The notes under the pieces are model-generated. The model was given only the letters and a program-made list of their open reading frames with translations. It was not told the origin of the DNA and searched no databases. Both the position numbers and the translations under genes were made by a program. Below, piece by piece: positions 51,524 through 62,512 of a stretch of DNA of 64,000 bases. The stretch is from DATAVB01 sp036267955 (GTDB taxonomy: Bacteria; Actinomycetota; Actinomycetes; Mycobacteriales; QHCD01), in NCBI GenBank assembly GCA_036267955.1, contig DATAVB010000004.1:15005-79004 (forward strand). The letters run 5' to 3'. How positions within the stretch are numbered: position 1 is the stretch's first letter; every line of letters begins with the position of its first letter.

Positions 51524-51997
51524 TTAGGCCGTGGCGCGGGCTCGCAGCATCGATTCCAACCGACTGAGGTCCGGGCCGGAGATCGCCCGAAGCGGCACGA
51601 CCACCGCCGTGCGCCCCACCTTCAGCAGCAGCAGTCGCCGGCTGCGCACCGGGCGGCCGACCCGCGCCCACGGGAGCCGTACCTCCGCCGCCGGCGAGAC
51701 GATGCGGATGCCCGCCTCGTCGAAGTGATAGGTGAACGGCCCGGCCTGGGCCGGATCCCGCTGCCAACGCTGCCGCGGCGCTCCCCACCAGGTCCAGCCG
51801 GAGAACGCTAGCAGCACGACTCCGGCGGCGACATAGGAAAAGCTCTGCACCAGGCCAATCACGACCAGGAGCACGCCGATAACCGGCAGCGCGACCAGGA
51901 GCCACTGGCGGCGCATGAGCGTCCGGCTGCCCTCCAGGTATTCATCTCGGCTGAGATCGAAGGTCACCGTGACGGCATCGGACGCATCGGCGGGCAA
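51524..51997 (-). CDS. YcxB-like small membrane protein
   Basis: The 157-residue protein has two close transmembrane helices (LLVALPVIGVLLVVIGLVQ and AAGVVLLAFSGWTWW). A C-terminal YcxB-like domain follows (FTYHFDEAGIRIVSPAAEVRLPWARVGRPV...LLLKVGRTAVVVPLRA). The frame has no ATG; TTG 51997 is chosen because GAGGG lies eight bases before it and the domain starts soon after. Its function is unknown. Confidence 0.65.
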   Translation of the reverse strand: MPADASDAVTVTFDLSRDEYLEGSRTLMRRQWLLVALPVIGVLLVVIGLVQSFSYVAAGVVLLAFSGWTWWGAPRQRWQRDPAQAGPFTYHFDEAGIRIVSPAAEVRLPWARVGRPVRSRRLLLLKVGRTAVVVPLRAISGPDLSRLESMLRARATA

Positions 51998-52100
51998 GAT
52001 GTCGTTCCCTCGCTGTGGGATTGCGGATGGGGGATTTGCGGATGGGATCGTCGGATCGGCGGTCCGGATCGTACAAGATCCGCTCTGGCATGCTGACCGG

Positions 52101-52538
52101 ATGAGCGGCACATCCGAGGAGTTCTGGCTCCGGACCTGGCTCGACGGGCTGGCCGGCCTGAGATTGACCGAGTGCAGCATCGGCGTCACCGGGATCCGCC
52201 TGCCGCTCTCCGGAGTCGGTGGCCGAGCCGCGGAGATCGTCATCGAGCGGGACACCATCCAGCTAACCGGGCCCGACCAGGAGCCGCGGTGGAAAGGCGT
52301 TCGCGACGAACTCACCGCCGCCGCACTGCTAGGCGTCATCGACGACTCGCTCGCCCGCATCGACATTGCTGGTGGACACCTGACGCTCGCCTTCTCCGGC
52401 GGGTTCCGGATCGACATTCCCGCCGACGATGACACGGAGGCGTGGAGCGTCCGGTCCGCCGACCGTGCACTCGTCGTCTGCCGTCCCGGCGGTGAATTGG
52501 CCTTCTGGTCACCGCCGGAAGGGCTGAATCGCCCCTAA
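52101..52538 (+). CDS. DUF6188 family protein
   Basis: The 145-residue protein is small, acidic and beta-rich. The C-terminal DDDTEAWSVRSADRALVVCRPGGELAFWSPP matches DUF6188, a family common in actinobacteria and often linked to immunity-protein-like or polymorphic loci, without proven function. ATG 52101 has no clear ribosome site and may be leaderless. Its stop overlaps the end of the convergent propeller gene by four bases. Confidence 0.7.
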   Translation: MSGTSEEFWLRTWLDGLAGLRLTECSIGVTGIRLPLSGVGGRAAEIVIERDTIQLTGPDQEPRWKGVRDELTAAALLGVIDDSLARIDIAGGHLTLAFSGGFRIDIPADDDTEAWSVRSADRALVVCRPGGELAFWSPPEGLNRP

Positions 52539-53713
52539 CGAACCGGATTCCGGATCGCGAGCTGAACGACCGGCGGGATCTGCACCCCAAGGTCACGAAC
52601 CGCCGCTGTACGCGCGTCCACTACGGACAGTTCGCCGTGCGCGCCGGCGACGAAGAGCCAGCGGCTGTCCGGCGACCACACGATGGTGCCGGCCTGGATG
52701 GACTGCTGGTCCAGCGGAACATCGACGGCGTGCTCGGCTCCTGAGGCGAGCGAGACCAGCTGAACGGTCACCTCACCGCTCTGCGAGTCGGGCCGCAGGA
52801 CCGCCGCATAGGACCCGTCGGGCGCGATCACGCCTCCTTCCATGGCCCCGGGCAGCGCCGCCAGGTGGCCGAGACTGCGCCGGTGACCGGTGCGGCGGTC
52901 CGTGACGACCGTTGTACACCTGCCCCGCTCATCACATTCTCTGGTCAGCCACCGAGTCGGACCGGCGGCCAGCAGCGCTCCCGCAGTGACCCGCCGCACG
53001 GCACTTTTCTGCTCAGACTCGCCCCGCGGGCCGGTCGGCCGCACGTCGTACACGCCACCGGTGCCCGTGAACAGCAGATACCCGAGTTGGTCCGACCTGG
53101 TGAAGCCGTTCAGATCTTCCGGTAGCGGTACGAAGGTCCGGGTCGGCCGACCGTCCATTCCGACCAGCGTCATCGTGGCCCGGTCACCGTCGCCGACCGG
53201 GACCCACACGTGCCCCGGATCCGGGCCGGCGAGCAGCGGGCCGCCGTTGGCGAGGTCGCCGGGCGCGTCCTGCGCGGGTTGGCCGTCGGGCACCACGTAG
53301 CCGGTGACCGTGTCCAGCGGCCGGACGATCACCTGCGCCGGGCCGGCGTAGAACGAGACCGGGCCACCGCTGTCGAGGATCGGCACCCCGGTCCGGGTGA
53401 CCAGGCCGCGGGCCGGTTGGATGCGCACGACGAAGCCGTCACCGCGGCCGAAAAGCTCCCACCTGGCGGTCACGCCGAGGATCCGATGGCCGATCTCCGC
53501 CGTCGTCGGCGACGGCCCGGACAGGCCCGGCGGCTGGGGGCGCTCGGATCGCGTTGGGGCCAGCGGCGGGGACGGATGGGCCGACGGGTGGCCCGATCCG
53601 GAGTTGTGGCTGGCCAGGTAGCCGACCACGCCGGCGGCCAGCACGAGCGCCGCCACCACACCGGTCCAGCGTCTGGGCGGGCGATCGCTGCCTCCGCTCA
53701 TCACCTCGGCCAT
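52535..53713 (-). CDS. Membrane-anchored beta-propeller-like protein
   Basis: The 392-residue protein has one N-terminal transmembrane helix (WTGVVAALVLAAGVVGYLA) followed by a Pro/Ser-rich stalk (about 35-70). Beta repeats follow, with WD40/TolB-like strands such as GAMEGGVIAPDGSYAAVLRPD and GTIVWSPDSRWLFVAGAHGELSVVDART. It should face outward. Family and role are not recognised beyond the fold. The gene lies immediately upstream, on the other side, of the kdp operon end. Confidence 0.65.
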   Translation of the reverse strand: MAEVMSGGSDRPPRRWTGVVAALVLAAGVVGYLASHNSGSGHPSAHPSPPLAPTRSERPQPPGLSGPSPTTAEIGHRILGVTARWELFGRGDGFVVRIQPARGLVTRTGVPILDSGGPVSFYAGPAQVIVRPLDTVTGYVVPDGQPAQDAPGDLANGGPLLAGPDPGHVWVPVGDGDRATMTLVGMDGRPTRTFVPLPEDLNGFTRSDQLGYLLFTGTGGVYDVRPTGPRGESEQKSAVRRVTAGALLAAGPTRWLTRECDERGRCTTVVTDRRTGHRRSLGHLAALPGAMEGGVIAPDGSYAAVLRPDSQSGEVTVQLVSLASGAEHAVDVPLDQQSIQAGTIVWSPDSRWLFVAGAHGELSVVDARTAAVRDLGVQIPPVVQLAIRNPVR

Positions 53714-53786
53714 GCCGCCTCGCCTCCACCGTCACCGTAGCGTCGGGCCAGGGGCGGGCATAGACCACAAACTGACAGCCGAGGTC

Positions 53787-54671
53787 TCAGCCCCGCTGTT
53801 GGTCCAGCGCGATATTCAGCTCCAGCACGTTGACCGCGGGCTCACCCATGAATCCCAGCGCTCTGGACTGGGTGTATTTGTGCACCAGCGAACGTACGGT
53901 CGCGGTGCTCAGCCCCCGCGCCCGGGCCACCCGGTTGATCTGGATGTCCGCGTACGCCGGGGAGATCTGCGGGTCCAGTCCGCTGCCACTGGCTGTCACC
54001 GCATCGGCCGGAACGGCCGGGTGCGCCGGTGCATCGCCCCTGACCGGAACGATGACGCCCCGGCTGTAGTCCTGCCCATACCGTCCACACTGGACTGTCA
54101 TACCGTCGTAACTGGTGATGAACGGTTTCGCCGGGCAGGCCTGGTTGATGCTCACCACCTTCACCACCGGCCCGACCGTGCCATTCCGGTGGATCACCGA
54201 CAGCACGGCGCCCACACCGTCCGGGGTGCAGAATGGGCGGCTGCCGTCAACGCCATCCAGCTTCCCGATCGCCAGGCTGCGGGCGCACACCTGCGTCAGT
54301 AGGCTCTGCGTACCGGTGTCGGTCTTGTCCTTCGGATTGGGCAGGGTGTCGACGATGTTCTCCGGACCGAGGTTGCTCGCGCTCGATGCCGTCGGGTCGT
54401 AGCCGTCGCCGGCCGCGGACGGGCGGCTCTGGAAATACTTCGGAATAGGATTGCCCTTGCTGTCGGTGAATGACTGACCGATCAGCGACGAACCGACCGT
54501 CTTTCCGTCGGCCGCCTTGATGTACGAACCGTCGGCCTTGCCCTTCAGCCCCGGCAGTTGGGCTATTCCGGTCACGACCAGCGGATAGACCGCACCACAC
54601 AGGACCGTGAAGACGATCAGCATACGAAAGGCCGCAATATGCTGGCGGAGCCAGCCTGGCAGGTGATTCAT
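53787..54671 (-). CDS. kdpC: Potassium-transporting ATPase subunit C (enlarged)
   Basis: The 294-residue protein has the KdpC single N-terminal helix (MLIVFTVLCGAVYPLVVTGIAQL) and conserved SYIKAADGKTVGSSLIGQSFTD, KYFQSRPSA and SGSGLDPQISPAYADIQINRVARARGLS. KdpC stabilises the KdpA-KdpB complex. The usual length is about 190-200 residues; here an insert of about 90 residues lies between NLGPEN and ADAVTASGSGLDP. It includes four cysteines (CARSL, FCTP, ACPAK, QCGRY) that would be outside the cell. ATG is two bases after the kdpB stop. Confidence 0.93.
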   Translation of the reverse strand: MNHLPGWLRQHIAAFRMLIVFTVLCGAVYPLVVTGIAQLPGLKGKADGSYIKAADGKTVGSSLIGQSFTDSKGNPIPKYFQSRPSAAGDGYDPTASSASNLGPENIVDTLPNPKDKTDTGTQSLLTQVCARSLAIGKLDGVDGSRPFCTPDGVGAVLSVIHRNGTVGPVVKVVSINQACPAKPFITSYDGMTVQCGRYGQDYSRGVIVPVRGDAPAHPAVPADAVTASGSGLDPQISPAYADIQINRVARARGLSTATVRSLVHKYTQSRALGFMGEPAVNVLELNIALDQQRG

Positions 54672-54673
54672 GA

Positions 54674-56845
<2,172 letters not shown>

Positions 56846-58507
56846 TTAGTGCAGACCTTCCGCAAGCGGGCCCAGTGCGAGCGCCGGGAGATATGTCAAA
56901 CCAACAACGATCAGGATGACGCCAGTGAGCATGCCGGCAAATTGTGGCCGGTAGGTGGGCAGCGTGCCGGCTGACTCCGGCACCGGCGACTGCCTGGCGA
57001 GCGAACCAGCCAATGCCAGCACAAAGACCATCGGCAGGAACCGGGCCGTCAGCATGGCCAGCCCCAGTGCTGTATTCCACCAGGTGCTGTTGACCGATAT
57101 TCCGGCGAAGGCGGATCCGTTGTTGTTGCTCGCCGACATGAATGCGTAGAGCACTTCGGACAGACCATGTGCGCCAGAGTTGAGCATGCTGGCTCTTTCA
57201 CCGGGCAGGGCCATTGCGATCCCCGTGCCGATTAGCACACATGCAGGCGTGGTGAGGATGTATAGCGAGGCAAACTTGATTTCCCTGCCACCCAGTTTCT
57301 TACCCAGGTATTCCGGTGTCCGGCCGATCATCAAACCTGCGACGAACACGGTGATAACCGCGAGCACAAGAATTCCGTACAGACCGGAACCGGTGCCGCC
57401 GGGCGCTATCTCTCCGAGACCCATGTTGACCAGTTCGACCATGCCGCCGAACGAGGTGTACGAGTCGTGAAACGAGTCAACCGCTCCCGTCGATGTCAAT
57501 GTCGTGGCGGAGCCGAATACCGCGGACTGTGGCACACCGAAGCGGCTCTCCGTGCCCTCGGTCGATGAGCTGACGGCGGTTGGAACGGTGCCATGATGCG
57601 CCATCTGGGCAGTGACGATCAGCCCGATGCTTAGCGACGCGATCAACGCCATGACCGCTACGATCGCGTAACCCTGCCGCTTGTCACCGACTATCTTGCC
57701 GAAGGTGCGCGGCAGCGAGAAGCTGATCGCCAGCAGCAGGTAGATCTCAAACCAGTTGGTCCAGTTGGTCGGGTTCTCGAACGGGTGCGCGGAGTTGGCG
57801 TTGAAGAAACCACCGCCGTTGGTGCCGAGTTCCTTGATGACCTCCTGGCTCGCCACCGGTCCGCCCGGGATCGCCTGCCTGCCACCGGCCAGCGTGGTGA
57901 TGGTGTGGAAATCGTGGAAGTTCTGCACCATTCCGCCGGCGATGAAGACGATCGCCATGACGACCGCGATCGGCAGCAGGATGCGGACGCAGGTCCGGGT
58001 CAGGTCGACCCAGAAGTTGCCGAGCTTCGACGTGTTGCGCCGGGAAAACCCACGCACCAGGGCGATCGCAACCGAGATGCCGACCGCCGCCGAGACGAAG
58101 TTCTGCACGGCGAGCCCGGCCATCTGCACCAGATAGCCGGCCGCCGACTCACCCGAATAGGCCTGCCAGTTGGTGTTGGTGACGAAACTGGACGCCGTAT
58201 TGAAGGCCAGATCCGGCTTCATGCCGGGGAACCCGAGGCTCAGGAACAGGTGATGTTGGAGCCGCAGGAAGAGGTAGAGAAAAAGGACCGAGACAGCGGA
58301 GAAGGCCAGAACGCTGCGCAGGTAGGTGCCCCACGGCTGCTCCGTCTCCGCGTTCACTCCGCCGACCCGATAGATCACCCGCTCCGCGTGCAGGTGCCGC
58401 GTCGTGGTGAAGGTGCGGGCCATGTAGTCGCCGAGCGGCCGGTAGGTCAATACCAGGGCTGCGACCAGCAGCAGCACGAAGAGTAGAACGGCCACTGAAG
58501 AGCTCAT
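56846..58507 (-). CDS. kdpA: Potassium-transporting ATPase subunit A
   Basis: The 553-residue protein is the channel-like KdpA subunit with about ten helices and the four filter-like loops. SFVTNTNWQAYSGES, ELGTNGGGFFNANSAHPFENPTNWTN, FGGMVELVNM and SASNNNGSAFAG are clear. It binds and selects potassium. It follows kdpF closely, with start ATG 58507 beside the kdpF stop TAG. Full length and no lesions are seen. Confidence 0.97.
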   Translation of the reverse strand: MSSSVAVLLFVLLLVAALVLTYRPLGDYMARTFTTTRHLHAERVIYRVGGVNAETEQPWGTYLRSVLAFSAVSVLFLYLFLRLQHHLFLSLGFPGMKPDLAFNTASSFVTNTNWQAYSGESAAGYLVQMAGLAVQNFVSAAVGISVAIALVRGFSRRNTSKLGNFWVDLTRTCVRILLPIAVVMAIVFIAGGMVQNFHDFHTITTLAGGRQAIPGGPVASQEVIKELGTNGGGFFNANSAHPFENPTNWTNWFEIYLLLAISFSLPRTFGKIVGDKRQGYAIVAVMALIASLSIGLIVTAQMAHHGTVPTAVSSSTEGTESRFGVPQSAVFGSATTLTSTGAVDSFHDSYTSFGGMVELVNMGLGEIAPGGTGSGLYGILVLAVITVFVAGLMIGRTPEYLGKKLGGREIKFASLYILTTPACVLIGTGIAMALPGERASMLNSGAHGLSEVLYAFMSASNNNGSAFAGISVNSTWWNTALGLAMLTARFLPMVFVLALAGSLARQSPVPESAGTLPTYRPQFAGMLTGVILIVVGLTYLPALALGPLAEGLH

Positions 58508-58597
58508 CTAGAAACGCTCCGGAAAGATGAGGGCCACGATCAAAAAGACCGTAACGATGGCCGCCAATACCAGGCCGGTGATATTTGTTGCCGTCAC
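58508..58597 (-). CDS. kdpF: Potassium-transporting ATPase subunit F (29 residues)
   Basis: A 29-residue reading frame starts at GTG 58597 and encodes one membrane helix (GLVLAAIVTVFLIVALI) ending in FPERF. The ERF-type ending and position directly upstream of kdpA identify KdpF, a small lipid-like stabiliser of the KdpABC complex. It overlaps the stop of the preceding microprotein by GTGA. Confidence 0.85.
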   Translation of the reverse strand: MTATNITGLVLAAIVTVFLIVALIFPERF

Positions 58598-58677
58598 AGC
58601 CGTTCGACCCCCTTGGCGACGAGCGCCAGAATGCCGAAAACGGCGATGATCACCAGGACGAACACGACATCAGCCAC
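58594..58677 (-). CDS. 27-residue membrane microprotein at head of kdp operon
   Basis: A 27-residue frame from GTG 58677 encodes one hydrophobic helix (VVFVLVIIAVFGILALVAK) followed by GVERL. A strong GGGGAGG lies 11 bases before the GTG. Its stop overlaps the kdpF start by four bases, showing it is translated with the operon. Similar short proteins sit before kdpF in other actinobacteria as far as I recall, but no role is known. It is not KdpF itself, which follows. Confidence 0.65.
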   Translation of the reverse strand: MADVVFVLVIIAVFGILALVAKGVERL

Positions 58678-58807
58678 GGGCTGATGCACCTCCCCGATCG
58701 GGACGAAATCCACTGGCAATGGGCATTGCCTACGGATGTCAGTCAATACCGGCGAGTCGGCGCGGGCCTGCACCTATACGGGCTTCATACACGGCGCTCG
58801 GCAAAAT

Positions 58808-59482
58808 CTACGGGTTGTATACGCGCCCGTTCGATTTCCCACGTTCCTTATCCAGCAGATCACGAACGAGCCGGTAGGGCGCGCGTAGGTCGCTACCGTT
58901 GTAGCGCAGGCTTGCCAGATCCTCCAGATGGTGGTCGGCATTGACCGCGACCGTCACATCGAGAACCGAGAAAAGCGGTGCGTCGGACATCGAGTCGCCG
59001 TAGGCCGCGCAGTCGGCGCGGGTCAGATCGAATTTCCGCAGCGTCTCATCGGTGATCCGGACCTTGTCCTCCGGCGTCAGGATGCCGGCGACATCGAGAT
59101 CGCCCTCGAACGGCACGGCGGGAAAGCGAGACGCTTCGACGGTGTCCACACCGCGTTCCAGCAGGGCGCGCGCAAAGAAGTCCGGCGACATGGTTATCAC
59201 CAGGGAATGCTCGCCGCGGTCGCGGATATCGGCCCACACCTCGGCCATGCCAGCGATCCAGGGCGCCCGCTCGGCGGCGGTCCGTACCCGTTCAGCCGTC
59301 AGTCCGCGCCACGCGTCGTACACCCGCCGGGCGAAATCGCGGGTGGTGATCTCCCTATTGGTGAGCTGCTTCTCCAACTCGTGCAATTCTGCCATCGACC
59401 CGAGCTCGCGTGATAACTCGGTGGCCGCGGTCGAGCCGAGCAGCAGCGTGCCGTCCATGTCGAAGACGTGCAGCGCGGTCAT
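58808..59482 (-). CDS. HAD-superfamily phosphatase (HAD-IB type)
   Basis: The 224-residue protein has the nucleophile motif FDMDGTLL at residue 7, MSPDF in motif II, and GDSMSDAPLFSV in motif IV, matching SerB/HAD-IB phosphatases. A helical cap lies between the first two motifs. It likely dephosphorylates a small metabolite. It starts at ATG 59482 and lies upstream of, and in the same direction as, the kdp operon, with 130 bases between them. Confidence 0.87.
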   Translation of the reverse strand: MTALHVFDMDGTLLLGSTAATELSRELGSMAELHELEKQLTNREITTRDFARRVYDAWRGLTAERVRTAAERAPWIAGMAEVWADIRDRGEHSLVITMSPDFFARALLERGVDTVEASRFPAVPFEGDLDVAGILTPEDKVRITDETLRKFDLTRADCAAYGDSMSDAPLFSVLDVTVAVNADHHLEDLASLRYNGSDLRAPYRLVRDLLDKERGKSNGRVYNP

Positions 59483-59544
59483 AGCGGTGAGTCTGCCGCA
59501 TCAGGCCACTGACCGGAGCTCGGCGGCCCGTAGACTGGTTTCCC

Positions 59545-60285
59545 GTGACCGATACCGAGCGCGCGACCGTGGACGATGCCGAACGCGACCTGCACTGGCC
59601 GGACTGTCTCAACGTCCGCGACCTGGGCGGGCTGCCGACCCGGGACGGCGGCTCGATCCGGCCGGGCGCGTTGATCCGGGCCGATGCCCTCAACCGGCTC
59701 ACGGCCGACGGCCTGGCCGCCGCAAGAGCGGCCGGGGTGAGCCGGATCATCGACCTGCGCCGGGAGACCGAGATCGGGGTCGCCGAGCATCCCTTCGCCG
59801 GCGACCCCGCCTACCGCAACATTCCGGTGCAGAATCCGGCCGATCCCGACCACGAATGGCTGACGCTGGCCGGGATCTACTGCGCCATGCTCGATCTGCG
59901 GCCCGACCTCTTCGCCCAGGCCTTCGCCGAGATCGCCGACGCTCCGCCGGGCGCGGTCGTCGTCCATTGCGCCGGCGGGAAGGACCGCACCGGCATGATC
60001 GTCGCGCTGGCGCTGTCCATTGCCGGCGTCACCGAGGAGCTAGTCGCCGCCGACTACGCGCTGACCGAGTCCCGGATGCGGGAGGAAAACAGGGCGGTAC
60101 TGAAGCTGGTCGACGACCCGAGGATCCGCGAGATCATGGCCGGGCTGCAGCCGACACCGCCGGAGGTCATGCTCGAGACCCTCGCGCACCTGAACGAGAA
60201 GCACGGCGGCGTGCGGCCGTACCTGCTGGCGGCCGGCGTCACCGAGGAGAAACTGGCCGCGGTCCGCGACCGACTCCTCGCCTGA
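59545..60285 (+). CDS. Tyrosine-protein/lipid phosphatase (PtpB-like)
   Basis: The 246-residue protein has the Cys-based phosphatase loop VVHCAGGKDRTGM, with nucleophile Cys and Arg, at about residue 140. It also has NVRDLGGLPTRDGG and RADALNRL near the N terminus. The lysine in CxGGKDRTG and the N-terminal block match the MptpB/LipA group that acts on phosphotyrosine and phosphoinositides. It starts at GTG and is divergent from the HAD gene. No secretion signal is seen. Confidence 0.88.
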   Translation: MTDTERATVDDAERDLHWPDCLNVRDLGGLPTRDGGSIRPGALIRADALNRLTADGLAAARAAGVSRIIDLRRETEIGVAEHPFAGDPAYRNIPVQNPADPDHEWLTLAGIYCAMLDLRPDLFAQAFAEIADAPPGAVVVHCAGGKDRTGMIVALALSIAGVTEELVAADYALTESRMREENRAVLKLVDDPRIREIMAGLQPTPPEVMLETLAHLNEKHGGVRPYLLAAGVTEEKLAAVRDRLLA

Positions 60286-60294
60286 GGAGGCGTC

Positions 60295-60621
60295 CTAGCC
60301 GCGCGGCTGCACCTCGGCCATCGGGCCCCAGCCCTCGCCGGGGGTCTCGACGTTGATGATCTGCGGCGTGGCTGAAACCGCCGCGGACATTGTGTCGAGA
60401 GCGGCCTTGAAATGGTCGGAGTTGACGTGTGCCGCACCGGCATCGCCGTCCCGGAAGGCTTCCAGCAGTACGAAGGTGTTCGGTTCCTCGACGCTGCGGG
60501 ACCATTCGAAGAAGACGTTGCCCGGCTCGTCCCGTACGGCCGCGGTGAAGTCCGCGACGAGAGACGGCCACTGCTCGCTTACTTCGGGACGTACCGGAAA
60601 TTTGACGGCGATGAAAATCAT
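60295..60621 (-). CDS. Antibiotic biosynthesis monooxygenase (ABM) domain protein
   Basis: The 108-residue protein is a single ABM ferredoxin-like domain: IFIAVKFPVRPEVSEQWPSLVADFTAAVRDEPGNVFFEWSRSVEEPNTFVLLEAFRDGDAGAAHVNSDHFKAAL. Such dimers include YgiN quinol monooxygenase and heme-degrading enzymes. There is no NWxxH heme motif, so heme oxygenase is unlikely. AAAGGATC precedes the ATG. It ends ten bases from the phosphatase stop. Confidence 0.85.
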   Translation of the reverse strand: MIFIAVKFPVRPEVSEQWPSLVADFTAAVRDEPGNVFFEWSRSVEEPNTFVLLEAFRDGDAGAAHVNSDHFKAALDTMSAAVSATPQIINVETPGEGWGPMAEVQPRG

Positions 60622-60683
60622 GGCAAAGATCCTTTCGTTTTCCGCACCCTCTCACGGCGGCTCGCATGGCCGCTAGGGGTGTC

Positions 60684-61538
60684 TCAACCGCCGTACGCCA
60701 GCGGCTCCCGGCCGGGCACGCCGGTGTCCAGCGTGAACAGCGATCCGGCTTCCGGCTGCTCGCCCGGCTCGAGCCCTTCCCGGGATGTCGTGATGTAGAG
60801 CCGTTCCAGGTTGTCGCCACCAAAGGTGCAGGCCGTCACCTTCGTGGCGGGCAGTTCGACGACATCATCCAGTCGACCGTCGGGGGCGTACCGGCGAACG
60901 ACGCTGCCGCCGTAGAACGCCACCCATACATAGCCCTGTGAGTCGACGGTCAACCCGTCCGGCCCGCCGCCGCCGTCCGGGGTGTGCACCCAGGGGCGCC
61001 GGCCGGACAATCCGCCTTCCGGCGAATAGTCGAAGATGTCAACACGGTGCGTCGGTGTGTCGACGTAATAGGCCAGTGACCGGTCCGGGCTGAAATCGAA
61101 CCCGTTGGATACCGTCACCGAGTCCAGCACCACGTCGACGGTGCCGTCGACCTCAAGCCGGTAGAAACTCCCGGCGCCCGGGCCATCGCGATAGGCCATC
61201 GATCCACAGTAGAATCGGCCGTCCGGGTCACAGCCGCCTTCGTTCAGCCGGATGCCAGGGTCGGAAATGATGTCCGAGAGCGGACGCAATTCGGTCAAGG
61301 GGCCATCGGTGACGGCAAACCCGTGCTCCAGCGCGACAATCGATCCTCCTCCCGTACGCGGCCGGACTACCGCCGCGATCTTTCCGACATGTGTACGGGA
61401 AATGCCACCGCCCGGATCAAGTTGCAGGACGTCACCGGCCAGCATGTCGACCCAGCGCAGGCCGCCCCACTCGCTGGACCAGACCGGTCCTTCACCGTGG
61501 TACGCGATCGGGTCAGTCGCCTGCTCGGCCTTGGTCAT
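60684..61538 (-). CDS. SMP-30/gluconolactonase family lactonase
   Basis: The 284-residue protein is a six-blade SMP-30 propeller. GEGPVWSSEWGGLRWVDM gives the metal Glu, RLNEGGCDPDGRFYCGSM carries the Asn, and VSNGFDFSPDRSLAYYVDT carries the catalytic Asn/Asp. It hydrolyses aldonolactones, a step after sugar dehydrogenases. ATG 61538 was chosen because AGGAGAG precedes it and the family N terminus begins there; an upstream ATG at 61568 is less likely. It probably works in sugar oxidation along with the dehydrogenases in the window. Confidence 0.9.
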   Translation of the reverse strand: MTKAEQATDPIAYHGEGPVWSSEWGGLRWVDMLAGDVLQLDPGGGISRTHVGKIAAVVRPRTGGGSIVALEHGFAVTDGPLTELRPLSDIISDPGIRLNEGGCDPDGRFYCGSMAYRDGPGAGSFYRLEVDGTVDVVLDSVTVSNGFDFSPDRSLAYYVDTPTHRVDIFDYSPEGGLSGRRPWVHTPDGGGGPDGLTVDSQGYVWVAFYGGSVVRRYAPDGRLDDVVELPATKVTACTFGGDNLERLYITTSREGLEPGEQPEAGSLFTLDTGVPGREPLAYGG

Positions 61539-61670
61539 TGTTCTCTCCTGTCTGGCCTGCGTCGTCACTCGCGTTCGCGAGCCTAGTCAGGCCACTGCGT
61601 GGCGCGGTCGTGCCGACCGACGCGAATGCCTTTGGCTCGCGTTGATTCCATGCACTGCGGTGTGTCAGCC

Positions 61671-62139
61671 TCAGTGTCGGATGGCGGCGCGGAGCAGGGC
61701 CGCATTGTCCGGCGCGGACGATCCGTCGGGCATTGTCAGGGTGTCCTCCAGACCGATCTGGGTCGGAAGCCCGAGGCGTTGCGCGTATCGCAGGGCCGGC
61801 CAGCAGGTGGTGTCCTCGCCGTGCAGGAGCACCGGAATGCCGCGGTCCGGGCCGATGAGCGACAGCAGCCGATCGGCCTCTTTTTCGACGGTTCCCGGGG
61901 CAATGTTGTCCTGCAGTTCCAGCAGAATCCGGCAGCAGTGGTCGCGATGCGGGGATGTTTGCCAGGGCTTTTCCGTCGAGGGTGTCGGCGCCGTCGTCGT
62001 CCTTGACGTGCAGATGCAGGGCCTGCGCGCCGGCGGCGGCGGATGCTGCGGCGTCACGGGCGAGTTCGGCGGGGGTGGTCGGCAATGCGGGATGGTCCCC
62101 GCGGCGTCGCGGCCCGTTGAGACGGCCCTTCAGCATCAT
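61671..62139 (-). pseudogene. Decayed DUF849/BKACE (beta-keto acid cleavage enzyme) gene
   Basis: Reading from ATG 62139, MMLKGRLNGPRRRGDHPALPTTPAELARDAAASAAAGAQALHLHVKDDDG matches the N terminus of BKACE enzymes. Near 61940 the frame shifts and the C terminus appears: ILLELQDNIAPGTVEKEADRLL...IPVLLHGEDTTCWPALRYAQRLGLPTQIGLEDTL. Both ends are clear, but about half of the usual 280-300 residues between them is missing, and the two parts are in different frames. This is a deletion-plus-frameshift pseudogene. It lies next to the SMP-30 gene. Confidence 0.8.
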
Positions 62140-62476
62140 CCGCACATGATCTCTTTTCCGGTCCTTCCGGGAATTCCGGCCCGCTCTCGCCCTGCTCGTG
62201 TTGCCATTCTTAGCCACGACACCTGCCTCCAGCGCCACACTCTTAGCCACCGCACTGCCCACGTCCGCTCTGCAGATACGGCACCACTCGCTTCCAGCGC
62301 TGCCCTCCGCCCGCGTCCGGCAGCCATTTCCGGCCCTGGCCCTCCGCCCGCGCGGCCACTGATCTCGAGCGACGGCCGTCCAGCTAGGCATCCCCAATGT
62401 CCAGTGCCCGCTCTCCAGCCACAGAATCGGTCACCCCCGATCTCTCGCACCCGCTTCGGCCTCGAATTGGCGGGGC
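62140..62476. other. Intergenic stretch before second DUF222/HNH gene
   Basis: These 337 bases contain no gene I can support. Composition is C-rich on the plus strand, with reading frames only by chance. A promoter for the HNH gene lies just beyond its right end. Confidence 0.4.
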
Positions 62477-62505
62477 TTGCGACTGTTACCGGTTCGTTAT
62501 ATAGT
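62477..62505 (+). promoter_or_regulatory. Candidate promoter for a leaderless HNH gene
   Basis: TTGCGA (62477-62482) and TATAGT (62500-62505) are separated by 17 bases, a good sigma-70-type pair. Transcription would begin about seven bases after the -10, at or next to the A of ATG 62513. No ribosome site precedes that ATG, which agrees with a leaderless message. Confidence 0.55.
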
Positions 62506-62512
62506 CGAATGT

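Noticed and set aside
58678..58807. Possible c-di-AMP (ydaO) riboswitch before the kdp operon
   Set aside because: Such elements control kdp genes in some bacteria, but these 130 bases are short and I could not find the conserved core. A covariance-model search would be decisive.
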